Of a DNA stretch of 64,000 bases, positions 18,292 to 26,457 are shown one piece after another; the stretch's first letter is position 1; each line of letters starts with the position of its first letter. The DNA comes from Pedobacter heparinus DSM 2366 (GTDB taxonomy: Bacteria > Bacteroidota > Bacteroidia > Sphingobacteriales > Sphingobacteriaceae). The position numbers and the translations under genes are program-made. The stretch lies in contig NC_013061.1 in NCBI RefSeq assembly GCF_000023825.1, positions 3,968,001-4,032,000 on the forward strand. Reading direction: 5' to 3'. Below the pieces are notes generated by a model. It worked only from the letters and a program-made list of their open reading frames with translations. It ran no database searches and was not told where the DNA came from.

Positions 18292-19346
18292 AATTCTCTT
18301 CTGGTAATCCCCAGAAACTGTTTGTTAAACTTTTTAGAAGGTTCAAGCGCTGTCCCTTTAGAAAAATCATTCCAGGAATTGATAATTACCATCTGATTTG
18401 TGCCCATATTACGTTTGGCCACATTGGTATAATCCACATAATTTTTTTCTGTTCTCTCTATAATCCGCTGTGTTGCAGCACTAGGTTCATTATAACCCGG
18501 AAATATGCAGGGCACATATTCCACATTTAGTTTATCCAGTGAAGTTTTCCAGTTTTGCCAGCTCAGGTCAACATAACTGTAAAATCCATACCACCTGTCA
18601 TAATCTGGCGTATTCCAGGTATTCAAAACAATTGCATCCATAGCTGCAAGGGCAGTCTGATCAAAATTAACCGGGGCCGTCCATCCTGTCGATAATTCTC
18701 CGATAAAATAAGGATTAATGCCCAATGCAGTAAATTCTGTTCTTAACGATGCCATGACCATTTTATAATCTATACTGGTCAGGGCTGATGATGAAAGATT
18801 AAGTGGGGTAATTAAGATTACAGGACGTCCACCAATTTTATAATAGTAATCCTTGCTGATATGCTGCGTAACCAAGGTTTTAAACTCATTAACCATAGTC
18901 TGCAGCTTTGTACCTGTTAATGGGGCGGCATTTGTAGCATTAAGATGTGCAGTATTGAAACCAATAACCATCTTTACGTTCTGATTCGTTCTTCTTGATG
19001 CAAATGCACTTAACAGCGAATTATCTGTAGCCGCTGCATTCCATTTAAAGATCAGGTAATCTACGCCTGCCTCGTCTGCCCAGTTAAGTTGCTGAGGGAA
19101 TACAGCAGCATCTGTAACTGCATTATAAGATTTGCCCCCAACCGGCACCACCAATGAGGTATCTGAATGCGCTTTATTCCAATCCGTTGCTGTATAATTA
19201 AAATAATATGCACCTACCTTAGCATCTGATGTAAGTTTAATTGCCGGAATGTCATAGATATACTTATCCTTATCTATTAACACAGGATCTTTTTTACATG
19301 ATGCCAATACAATTATGCATAATGCAATATTTATAATTTTTTTCAT
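18279..19346 (-). CDS. GH99-like (WbsX-type) lipoprotein lacking the catalytic Glu pair
   Basis: The 355-aa lipoprotein (lipobox VLASCKK) has the GH99/WbsX-like barrel fold: AYYFNYTATDW near the start, ADEAGVDYLIFKWN, and a C-terminal VIINSWNDFSKGTALEPS. In GH99 and WbsX proteins the last motif normally reads NEWxEG, with two Glu three residues apart. Here those positions are Asp327 and Lys330. The canonical mechanism is therefore unlikely. The gene follows susD by 14 bp, the slot usually filled by a surface glycan-binding protein. A role in binding mannan at the cell surface is my inference; a changed catalytic mechanism is the alternative. A paralogue lies at 25400-26449. Confidence 0.75.
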   Translation of the reverse strand: MKKIINIALCIIVLASCKKDPVLIDKDKYIYDIPAIKLTSDAKVGAYYFNYTATDWNKAHSDTSLVVPVGGKSYNAVTDAAVFPQQLNWADEAGVDYLIFKWNAAATDNSLLSAFASRRTNQNVKMVIGFNTAHLNATNAAPLTGTKLQTMVNEFKTLVTQHISKDYYYKIGGRPVILITPLNLSSSALTSIDYKMVMASLRTEFTALGINPYFIGELSTGWTAPVNFDQTALAAMDAIVLNTWNTPDYDRWYGFYSYVDLSWQNWKTSLDKLNVEYVPCIFPGYNEPSAATQRIIERTEKNYVDYTNVAKRNMGTNQMVIINSWNDFSKGTALEPSKKFNKQFLGITRREFKVQ

Positions 19347-19360
19347 AATCTTCTATTTAA

Positions 19361-20971
19361 TTATTGGGGCAAAAATGGATTTTTCTTAACTGGAAGGGCA
19401 AACCACAATTTAGTTTTTAATGCATCTGCAGCACCTAACCAAGGTATGGCTCTATTAATTTCAGCAGTATTCACCTGGTATTCAATACCAGGGTAATTTA
19501 ACCGTTGCGGGATATAGGCATAGCCTACAGTTCCCCCTTCGCCACCATCAGGGTTAAAATGCGGAGGAAACTCTAAAACCTGGCTTCTTCTGATCAGTGT
19601 CCATGCATCCATTGCATTGTAAAAACCCGCCAGCCAATTCTGCATCACAATTTGTTTGTACGGATCTATCCTGGTAATTGCACTGGTAGTCAGCCCAAGG
19701 TAATCTGCAAATTCTGCCTTCCTCCCTGTAGTATCTACTACCGAATTCAGTTTAATACCTGGTTGGTTTAAATAATTGGTAATGGCCTGCAGTGGAATAC
19801 CATACTTGGTCATCGAAGCTGTAACCCCTTCATTATAATACTGTTCGGCGGTTTTAATCCCTCCCCAGCCTTTTAATTTGGCTTCAGCTTTTAAAAAGCA
19901 GGTTTCTTCATAAGAAAGAAATACATATTCGGCATCAGGCTTGGTAAAGTAACTCCCAATCTGCGAATAATCCAGCTGTCCCAACGGAGAATGCGGATTA
20001 CCCCCGGGTATATTAACCCCTAATGGCAATTGAGTGCTTTTTGGCTGCCCCCAATATCTACCCGAATAAGGGCCCTGGGCTGCTGGTTTGGCATATACCG
20101 GTAGTCTTGGGTCCTGATAAGGCAGCATGTATTGAACCAAAGATTCACTGATCACATTTAAACTTGAAGCATTCGCGCCAGCCTGCAAAACATTATACTC
20201 ATATAAATAACTCCAGATTCCGGAGGTTGTACCCCAGAAAGCCCTCGCGGTTTCTGTAGCAGCGACAATGGTATTCGATTCGTTAGACAGCAGCTCGGCA
20301 ATCACCTCTTTCGCCCTGGATTCTGATACATTCGATATTTGTATCGCAAGTCGCAGCCTCAACGCGTTTGCAAATTTCTTCCATTTCAACAAATCACCAC
20401 CAAACACCGCATCAGCATTCCCCTTATAGGTATCTCCCTGAAGGTCTATAGCAGCCGAAGCATCTTTTAAGTCATTCAGCAGTGCTATATAAATATCTTC
20501 CTCTTTGTCGTAAGCAACGTAAGCATCTCCATTTAGTGCTTTCGTTTTAGGAACACTACCCCATACAGCTACAATATTAGAATAGATATAGGCCTCAAAA
20601 ATTTTGGCAATGGCCACCCGGTTTTGATACCCCGGATCATCCGCATAATTAACCTGGATCTGGTGTACAGGCTGAAGACAGGAAATATAAGCACTACTCC
20701 AGTAACTATTTACAGCCGAGGCGAACGTATAATACCTTTGAAGTTGGCCACCTCCAACAGATACATAATTGGAATAATGTGACAGGGCCTCACGACGCAT
20801 CTGTCCACCAAAAAGGTTCATCGTATTCAGCACCGAAGTATTCAGTAGGTATTCCGGATCTACATTTTCAGGATTGTTGGTATTGATATTGGCTTTTTCC
20901 AACTCCTTTTTGCAGGATATAAGTACTATCGCAAAAGATAGTATGCATAATAATTTATATATATATTTCAT
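19361..20971 (-). CDS. SusD-like glycan-binding lipoprotein (SusD-like_2 type)
   Basis: The 536-aa lipoprotein (lipobox VLISCKK) opens with ANINTNNPENVDPEYLLNTSV, typical of the SusD-like_2 branch, and keeps WKKFANALRLRLAIQISN, the TPR-like helix shared by SusD proteins. It should form the lid of the outer-membrane SusC encoded 9 bp upstream. A paralogue is encoded at 26458-28059, with the same ending (LWFALPVKKNPFLP). Confidence 0.93.
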   Translation of the reverse strand: MKYIYKLLCILSFAIVLISCKKELEKANINTNNPENVDPEYLLNTSVLNTMNLFGGQMRREALSHYSNYVSVGGGQLQRYYTFASAVNSYWSSAYISCLQPVHQIQVNYADDPGYQNRVAIAKIFEAYIYSNIVAVWGSVPKTKALNGDAYVAYDKEEDIYIALLNDLKDASAAIDLQGDTYKGNADAVFGGDLLKWKKFANALRLRLAIQISNVSESRAKEVIAELLSNESNTIVAATETARAFWGTTSGIWSYLYEYNVLQAGANASSLNVISESLVQYMLPYQDPRLPVYAKPAAQGPYSGRYWGQPKSTQLPLGVNIPGGNPHSPLGQLDYSQIGSYFTKPDAEYVFLSYEETCFLKAEAKLKGWGGIKTAEQYYNEGVTASMTKYGIPLQAITNYLNQPGIKLNSVVDTTGRKAEFADYLGLTTSAITRIDPYKQIVMQNWLAGFYNAMDAWTLIRRSQVLEFPPHFNPDGGEGGTVGYAYIPQRLNYPGIEYQVNTAEINRAIPWLGAADALKTKLWFALPVKKNPFLPQ

Positions 20972-20980
20972 GAGTATAGT

Positions 20981-23900
20981 TTAAAAAGTCAACCTTAGAT
21001 CTAATCCATAAGTAGTAAAAGGTGGTAAAGAACCATATTCTATACCTTGTCCATTCCCCGAGGTTACACTTGATTCAGGGTCAATGCCTTTGGGTGCCTT
21101 TTTATAAATAGTCCATAAATTTCTGCCTGACAAAGAAATCCGGGCATTAGAAACTTTTAGTTTTTTAAAGAATGGGCTGGTAAGGTTATAACTGATTACG
21201 GTCTCTCTTAATTTCACAAAAGAAGCATCAAAGATTTGGAGCTCATCCAGATTAGAAAACCCGTTTGACTGGGGGGTAATATACTTATTGTTGGGAGTAC
21301 CGTCTTCAAAATAAGCATCCTTATAAATAAAACCAGCCGTTAAGTTAGCTGCACTTTCACCGTAAATATAGCTGTGTAAATAATAATCCTCACGCCCTTC
21401 AAGTGTGTTGCTGATAGCACCTGAAATATATGACCGCCTATACGTACCAGAATAAAAACTACCACCTTTACGTATATCTATCAAAAAGCTCAAACCAAAA
21501 TTTTGATAACGCAGGGAATTCCCAAATCCTCCGGTCCAGTCTGGCATAGCATTACCTAAAACCAAATTACCTTGTGCTATCGGAAGTCCACTTGCTGCCA
21601 CCAGTTTGCGACCCTGTTCATCACGCTGCCAGCCAGCTCCTCTTATTACACTATAAGGTTGGTCTACCTCCGCAAAAACCAGTAATCTGCCAAACCAGGA
21701 GTTTAGCTGAAAACTATTCACACCATCAACTAAGCTTTTTACCTTCGAATTGTTCTGTCCATAATTTGCAAACATGTTCCACTCCAGTTTTTTGCTTTTT
21801 AATGGGGTTCCAGACAAGGTAAACTCAGTTCCCCAATTCTGAATTTCACCGGCATTATAATATTTTCTATTGTAGCCGCTTGTTGGAGTTATCTGAGCTG
21901 TCAGGATCTGATTGGTAGTTGATGTTTTATAATGGGTTGCTCCAAACGTCAACCTGTCTTTTAAAAATCTAAGATCTATACCAAATTCCAAAGAGGCTGT
22001 CTTTTCAGGTTTCAAATCTGGGTTAAAAAACGTTGAGGCCAGTGCAGCATAGGCCTGACCATTATAAATCCCATTAAAAGAATAAGTAGGGGCAAGTTGA
22101 TAAGGACTGGTATCATTACCCACAATGGCATACGAAGCCCTTACTTTTCCAAATGACAATATACTTTTTGGAATATCTTTAAATGCATCAGTAAAAACAA
22201 AGGAACCCCCAATTGATGGATAGAAATAAGAATTATTCGCCTTAGGCAACGTTGACGACCAGTCATTTCTTGCCGTTACATCCATAAAAAGATAGCTGTT
22301 ATATCCAAAAGACATAGAACCATATACCGAATTGATGATCTTTTTTGAGGCAAACTGCGTTACGGCAGGAAATTCTCCCGTGTTGGAAAGATTGATCAAT
22401 CCTGCCTGGATAAGCGAATTGATGCGCTGTTCATTCTTTTTATTTGAGGTTTGAAAACGTCCGGTCCCTACAAATGAATTTACAGAAAGCTTTCCAAACT
22501 TATTATTTGCAAACAAAACCAGGTCGGCATTTGTACTTTGCAGGCTATTGTTTATGGTACTCATACTACCATTAGGACTGCTTTGCGCCCCTTTATTGTT
22601 AAAGGTATAACCATCCACCCAATACATTTCGGTTCCCACCTTTGCGGTTAGCCTTAACCATCCGTTTATTCTGGCATTCACATTAAACGCGCCTAAAAGT
22701 TGATTTTTGGTGTCTTCATTGGGATTTTCATTGATGGCCCAATAGGGATTAAGGAAATCCGTATGGGTATTGATCTCATTACCGTACTGGTCTTTATAAT
22801 TTTTAAATTCCGACAACTGGTCATCACGAACCATATAGGCATATTGATAAACCGGGTTTTTGGAACTTCCGTTCATATATTGTCTGTTCGTTACTTTATT
22901 ATTAATAAAAGTAACCTTAGAATCCATATCAAGCCATTTTGTAAATTTATTGAGCACCCTGATATTGGCGTTGTGTCTGATGTTATCGTTGATGTTCTTT
23001 ACTACACTTCCACCGGTATAATTGGTATAAGAAAACCTGTAATTATTTTCTGCATTGCCCCCATCTATGGCCAAAGAATTGGTAAGCATTGCCGCGGTGC
23101 TATAAAAATCCCTTACGTTATCTGGTTGCGCCAGATATGCCTTTGGCGAACCATTTACACTGATAACCGGCTGACCCAAAAATGGTGCTCCCCAACTCCT
23201 GTTAAATACATTTAAGCTGGGTATTCTATCCGGGTTACTGGTAGATCCGGAGCCATCAAGTTTAAAACTATTTCCTGCACCAAACATATTCTGATAGTCA
23301 GGAAATTCAGTGATCCGCTGAAATGTTGAATTGGAGTTAAACGTTACCTTAAACTTTGTTCCGGCAGATTTTTTAGTGGTGATCAGAATTGCCCCGTTAG
23401 CCGCCCTCGACCCATACAATGCAGCAGCATTTGGTCCTTTCAGCACTTCTATATTTTCAATATCCTCAGGGTTAATGTTCCCTGCAATATTGCCATAATC
23501 CAAATTGTTATTTCCAGATGTGGTTACCTTGGTATCTCCGGTCTCGTTATCCACCGGTATCCCATCAATAACAAATAAAGGCTGATTATTCCCAGTGATC
23601 GAGTTGTTACCCCGGATAATTATTCTTGCAGACCCTGTATTACTGGAAGCAGGTGTAACCTGAACTCCTGCAATCCTCCCCGAAAGTGAAGAAACAATAT
23701 TTGTAGTGGGTGCCTGGGTCAATGTAGATACATCCATACTTTGTCTGGAATAACTCAAAGCTTTGGCTTCCCTTTTTATGCCTAAAGCCGTCACCACCAC
23801 ACTTTGCAGTTCCCTGCTTTCTTCAGAGAGCTGAACATTTACAACCGTACGTCCGTTTATTGTCTCCGTCTGGGACGTCATTCCAATATAAGAGAAAGTC

Positions 23901-24112
23901 AATTGCTTAGTATTGTTAGCAACTTTTATGGAATAATCACCAGTTGAAGTGGTTACCGCATTAAATCTTTGCCCATCTGTCATTGCGCTTACCCCAACTC
24001 CAGGTATGGGTTCCCCTCTTACATCCGTAACTTTTCCCGTAATCTGCTGCTGGGCGCATACATACATAGGAAAAAGAAAAAATAGCATTAATAAGTACTT
24101 GTTTGCTTTCAT
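20981..24112 (-). CDS. SusC-like TonB-dependent transporter (copy 1 of the mannan PUL)
   Basis: The 1043-aa outer-membrane protein has a signal peptide (MKANKYLLMLFFLFPMYVCAQ), a carboxypeptidase-regulatory-like domain (about 22-100), a TonB-box region (VVVTALGIKRE), a plug domain with NIEVLKGPNAAALYGSRAANG, and a beta-barrel ending in LDLRLTF. It imports oligosaccharides across the outer membrane with its SusD partner. It lacks an STN domain, so it is not controlled by an anti-sigma cascade. The leader and upstream repeats match those of copy 2 (28069-31170). Confidence 0.95.
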   Translation of the reverse strand: MKANKYLLMLFFLFPMYVCAQQQITGKVTDVRGEPIPGVGVSAMTDGQRFNAVTTSTGDYSIKVANNTKQLTFSYIGMTSQTETINGRTVVNVQLSEESRELQSVVVTALGIKREAKALSYSRQSMDVSTLTQAPTTNIVSSLSGRIAGVQVTPASSNTGSARIIIRGNNSITGNNQPLFVIDGIPVDNETGDTKVTTSGNNNLDYGNIAGNINPEDIENIEVLKGPNAAALYGSRAANGAILITTKKSAGTKFKVTFNSNSTFQRITEFPDYQNMFGAGNSFKLDGSGSTSNPDRIPSLNVFNRSWGAPFLGQPVISVNGSPKAYLAQPDNVRDFYSTAAMLTNSLAIDGGNAENNYRFSYTNYTGGSVVKNINDNIRHNANIRVLNKFTKWLDMDSKVTFINNKVTNRQYMNGSSKNPVYQYAYMVRDDQLSEFKNYKDQYGNEINTHTDFLNPYWAINENPNEDTKNQLLGAFNVNARINGWLRLTAKVGTEMYWVDGYTFNNKGAQSSPNGSMSTINNSLQSTNADLVLFANNKFGKLSVNSFVGTGRFQTSNKKNEQRINSLIQAGLINLSNTGEFPAVTQFASKKIINSVYGSMSFGYNSYLFMDVTARNDWSSTLPKANNSYFYPSIGGSFVFTDAFKDIPKSILSFGKVRASYAIVGNDTSPYQLAPTYSFNGIYNGQAYAALASTFFNPDLKPEKTASLEFGIDLRFLKDRLTFGATHYKTSTTNQILTAQITPTSGYNRKYYNAGEIQNWGTEFTLSGTPLKSKKLEWNMFANYGQNNSKVKSLVDGVNSFQLNSWFGRLLVFAEVDQPYSVIRGAGWQRDEQGRKLVAASGLPIAQGNLVLGNAMPDWTGGFGNSLRYQNFGLSFLIDIRKGGSFYSGTYRRSYISGAISNTLEGREDYYLHSYIYGESAANLTAGFIYKDAYFEDGTPNNKYITPQSNGFSNLDELQIFDASFVKLRETVISYNLTSPFFKKLKVSNARISLSGRNLWTIYKKAPKGIDPESSVTSGNGQGIEYGSLPPFTTYGLDLRLTF

Positions 24113-24152
24113 ACAATTTCGTTTAATTGGTTATTTGGAAGGTTAGGTTTGT
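24113..24152 (-). promoter_or_regulatory. Conserved 5' leader of susC copy 1
   Basis: The roughly 40 nt before the start codon are nearly identical to those before susC copy 2 (31171-31211), including CCTAACCTTCCAAATAACC on the minus strand. This conservation outside the coding region points to a shared translational or RNA-level control element, or to recent duplication. Confidence 0.5.
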
Positions 24153-24180
24153 TGGTTAGAGCGAAGAAAGGATTAAATCA

Positions 24181-24209
24181 TTAATAAAACATTAATAAAG
24201 CCTTAATAT
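24181..24209 (-). promoter_or_regulatory. Three 11-bp-phased TTAAYAR repeats before susC copy 1
   Basis: Read on the + strand, TTAATAA (24181), TTAATAA (24192) and TTAATAT (24203) recur exactly every 11 bp with 4-nt spacers. The array begins 68 nt from the start codon. On the transcribed strand a -7-like octamer TTTCTTCG (24169-24162) starts 11 nt after the last repeat. The third repeat is inside the terminator stem at 24199-24233. Proposed activator site for the SARP-like regulator at 32625-35153. Confidence 0.65.
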
Positions 24210-24233
24210 GGCATCCGATGCCATGTTAAGGCT
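24199..24233 (-). terminator. Terminator after the metallophosphoesterase gene
   Basis: AGCCTTAA/TTAAGGCT and ATGGCAT/ATGCCAT stack into a 16-bp stem (one G-U) with a 3-nt loop. It starts 7 nt after the stop codon at 24240 and is followed on the minus strand by TTTATTAATGTTTT. It separates the first PUL module from susC copy 1 and overlaps the third operator repeat. Confidence 0.75.
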
Positions 24234-24239
24234 ATTAAT

Positions 24240-25379
24240 CTACGATTTTGCATCAAGCAACGCCGTTAGGCTCACAGTTGCCCAGGCATTACTATCCACA
24301 TTTTTATAGATCATCATCTCCACCTCGTTTTTCTCAGATATATGCATAGTAGCGTATCCACAAAAATCTGCAAACTCGAAATGTTCGATAAAAGGACGTT
24401 CATTTTCAATGTTATCTTTTCGTTCCTGAATGGTATCCGGTGAAAATTTTGGCTCCAGGCCCAAAAGACCAGCATCATAAGCATCCAAGCCTTTTAGGTG
24501 ATTTTTAACCATTGCATTTGGTGCATCGATCACGCTTCCGATAGCCACCTGAACAAACTTACCCTTAGTGGTTTTACGGCTCAAAATACTGGTTTTATGT
24601 AAGTGTGCGGTAAGCACTATAGCACGATGCTCGCCGAGTAAATTAAGCAGTTCTTCTCTTTTATCTTTCTGGTTTGGTTTCGCAAAAATATGCCAGTTGG
24701 CGCGTGCGCTATAAGGAACCACGGGTTGATGGACACTAAAAAATAAACGTTCTTCTTTACATTCCGGGAGTATTTTTTTAAGCCATTCCAGGCTTTCATC
24801 TGCGGTATAACAATCAAAAATAATAAAACGTGTATTTTTATGTACAAACGTATAATTCGCAGTACTCAGAGCCTGCTTTAATTCCTTTTGTTGCCAGTCC
24901 AGCACAGTTTTTTTATAAACTTCTCTCGCACCTTCGCCAGTAATGTCATGATTGCCCTTCACCACAAAAAATGGGCGCTTCAAATCCATATCTGCTACAT
25001 ACGAAATAAACTCCTGTGTTTGTTGTTGTGCAAGTTTTTCAGACCCGCACAAACCCTCTACAAAATCGCCTAGCTGCAACCACAAATCGGCATTTACCGT
25101 TTTTGCCTTATCCTTTGCCACACGCATCAACAAAGGAAAATTATCCCTTGTAATACGCGAATAATTTTGGATCTGAACAATATCATTTGGATATTTTAGT
25201 TTCAAATAATCCATGTCATGGTGTTCCAGTTTATCGAAATGGATGTCACCCAGCAACATAAAGTTAAAACCATTGCCCCTGCTCGGGATAAAATTAAATG
25301 CTGATGCTCCCAACGGCAGTGCCGCAGCAACCATACTTAAGGAAGCAATAAATTTTCTTCTGTTAACAGTAGTTTTCAT
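24240..25379 (-). CDS. Exported metallophosphoesterase with twin-arginine-like signal
   Basis: The 379-aa protein has a twin-arginine-type N-terminus (NRRKFIASLSMVAAALPLG) and a calcineurin-like domain with LLGDIHFD, QLGDFVEG, VKGNHD, SVHQP and LTAHLHK as metal ligands. Such enzymes cleave phosphate mono- or diesters. It is the fourth gene of the second susC module, 20 bp after the GH99-like gene, taking the place that PafA has in the other module. A role in removing phosphate from the imported glycan is inferred from context. Confidence 0.85.
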   Translation of the reverse strand: MKTTVNRRKFIASLSMVAAALPLGASAFNFIPSRGNGFNFMLLGDIHFDKLEHHDMDYLKLKYPNDIVQIQNYSRITRDNFPLLMRVAKDKAKTVNADLWLQLGDFVEGLCGSEKLAQQQTQEFISYVADMDLKRPFFVVKGNHDITGEGAREVYKKTVLDWQQKELKQALSTANYTFVHKNTRFIIFDCYTADESLEWLKKILPECKEERLFFSVHQPVVPYSARANWHIFAKPNQKDKREELLNLLGEHRAIVLTAHLHKTSILSRKTTKGKFVQVAIGSVIDAPNAMVKNHLKGLDAYDAGLLGLEPKFSPDTIQERKDNIENERPFIEHFEFADFCGYATMHISEKNEVEMMIYKNVDSNAWATVSLTALLDAKS

Positions 25380-25399
25380 GAGCTTATTTTTTAATGGTG

Positions 25400-26449
25400 T
25401 TAATTAATCTTAAATTGTTTTCTGGTCATTTGCAAAAAAATATTGCCATAGGTTTCAGTTGGTTCAATGGCAGTGCCCAACTGGAAATTATTCCAGGAAT
25501 TGATCAATACAATGCGTTTACTGCTCATATTGCGCTTGGCAACATTCGTAAAATCAGTATAAAATTCCGGCGTATAGCCAATGTCATACATTTTGCTGGC
25601 AGGTGTCATTGCCTTATCGTTATATCCCGGAGCAATACATGGCACAAAATCAACCTTCCAGGTTTTGGTAGAATCAGTCCAGTTTTTCCAGTTCATATCA
25701 ACAAACGAATTAAAAAACACCGATCTGTCATAAACATCCGTTGTCCAGTTATTTGCATTTACACCATCCATTGCTTTTATAGCAGGTGCATAGCGTACCG
25801 GAGGTAACCAGCCCAGGGTAATTTCTCCGATGACATATAAATTCACGCCTGCATCAGTCATCGCTTGTTTTAAAGCCGGAATCACAGTTGCATAATTGAT
25901 ACTTGATCCTGCAGAAGAAGACAAATTCAACGGCGTAATCATAACCACAGGCCTGCCATCTACCTTATAGTAGTAATCTTTATCAAAATGACTACTGGCC
26001 AGCGTCTTAAATTCGTTAATCATGGTGGTCAGCTTGGCCCCGGTTAAAGGTGAAGCATTGGTGGCGCTTAAGTGGGCAGTATTAAAATTGATCACCATTT
26101 TCACATTATTGTTCCGGCCCTGCAAAAATGCATTCAAGATCGGGTTTCCCGCAGCACCATTCCAGTTAAAGATAAAAAAGTCAAGTCCGGCCTCATCGGC
26201 CCATTTGCGGTGCTGGTCCATAATCAAAGGGTCCAGTGCATTATATTCACCTTTCACTGGTTTGAAAGTATATTTTTTAGCCCAGTCTGCCGTAGTGTAA
26301 TTGGAGTAATAAGCACCAACCACTACATTTTCAGTAAGAGGTACCGGATCAATTTTATAATTAAAGTTTGGGGGCAGGTGCTCATTGTTCTTTTTACAGG
26401 AAACGAAAGCTGTTAAAAGTATAAGTATATAAAGATATGATTTCATCAC
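25400..26449 (-). CDS. GH99-like (WbsX-type) lipoprotein, second copy, catalytic pair lost
   Basis: This 349-aa lipoprotein (lipobox TAFVSCKK) is a paralogue of the protein at 18279-19346: AYYSNYTTADW, ADEAGLDFFIFNWN and DYYYKVDGRPVVMITPLN are shared. In its C-terminal motif INSWNNFQLGTAIEPT, the two positions that carry catalytic Glu in GH99 enzymes are Asn321 and Leu324. This copy has lost both charges, so classical hydrolysis looks impossible. It lies 8 bp after susD, again in the surface-glycan-binding-protein slot. Confidence 0.75.
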   Translation of the reverse strand: MMKSYLYILILLTAFVSCKKNNEHLPPNFNYKIDPVPLTENVVVGAYYSNYTTADWAKKYTFKPVKGEYNALDPLIMDQHRKWADEAGLDFFIFNWNGAAGNPILNAFLQGRNNNVKMVINFNTAHLSATNASPLTGAKLTTMINEFKTLASSHFDKDYYYKVDGRPVVMITPLNLSSSAGSSINYATVIPALKQAMTDAGVNLYVIGEITLGWLPPVRYAPAIKAMDGVNANNWTTDVYDRSVFFNSFVDMNWKNWTDSTKTWKVDFVPCIAPGYNDKAMTPASKMYDIGYTPEFYTDFTNVAKRNMSSKRIVLINSWNNFQLGTAIEPTETYGNIFLQMTRKQFKIN

Positions 26450-26457
26450 AATCTGGT

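Noticed and set aside
22700..23215. 171-codon open frame opposite susC copy 1
   Set aside because: It is antisense to a strongly supported gene and has no family resemblance. The same applies to long antisense frames at 54952-55497, 9341-9766, 2165-2587 and 29468-29899.
24181..24209. Short tandem repeats considered as a CRISPR or microsatellite
   Set aside because: Repeat units are 7 bp with 4-nt spacers and only three copies; the conserved placement at four promoters fits operators instead.
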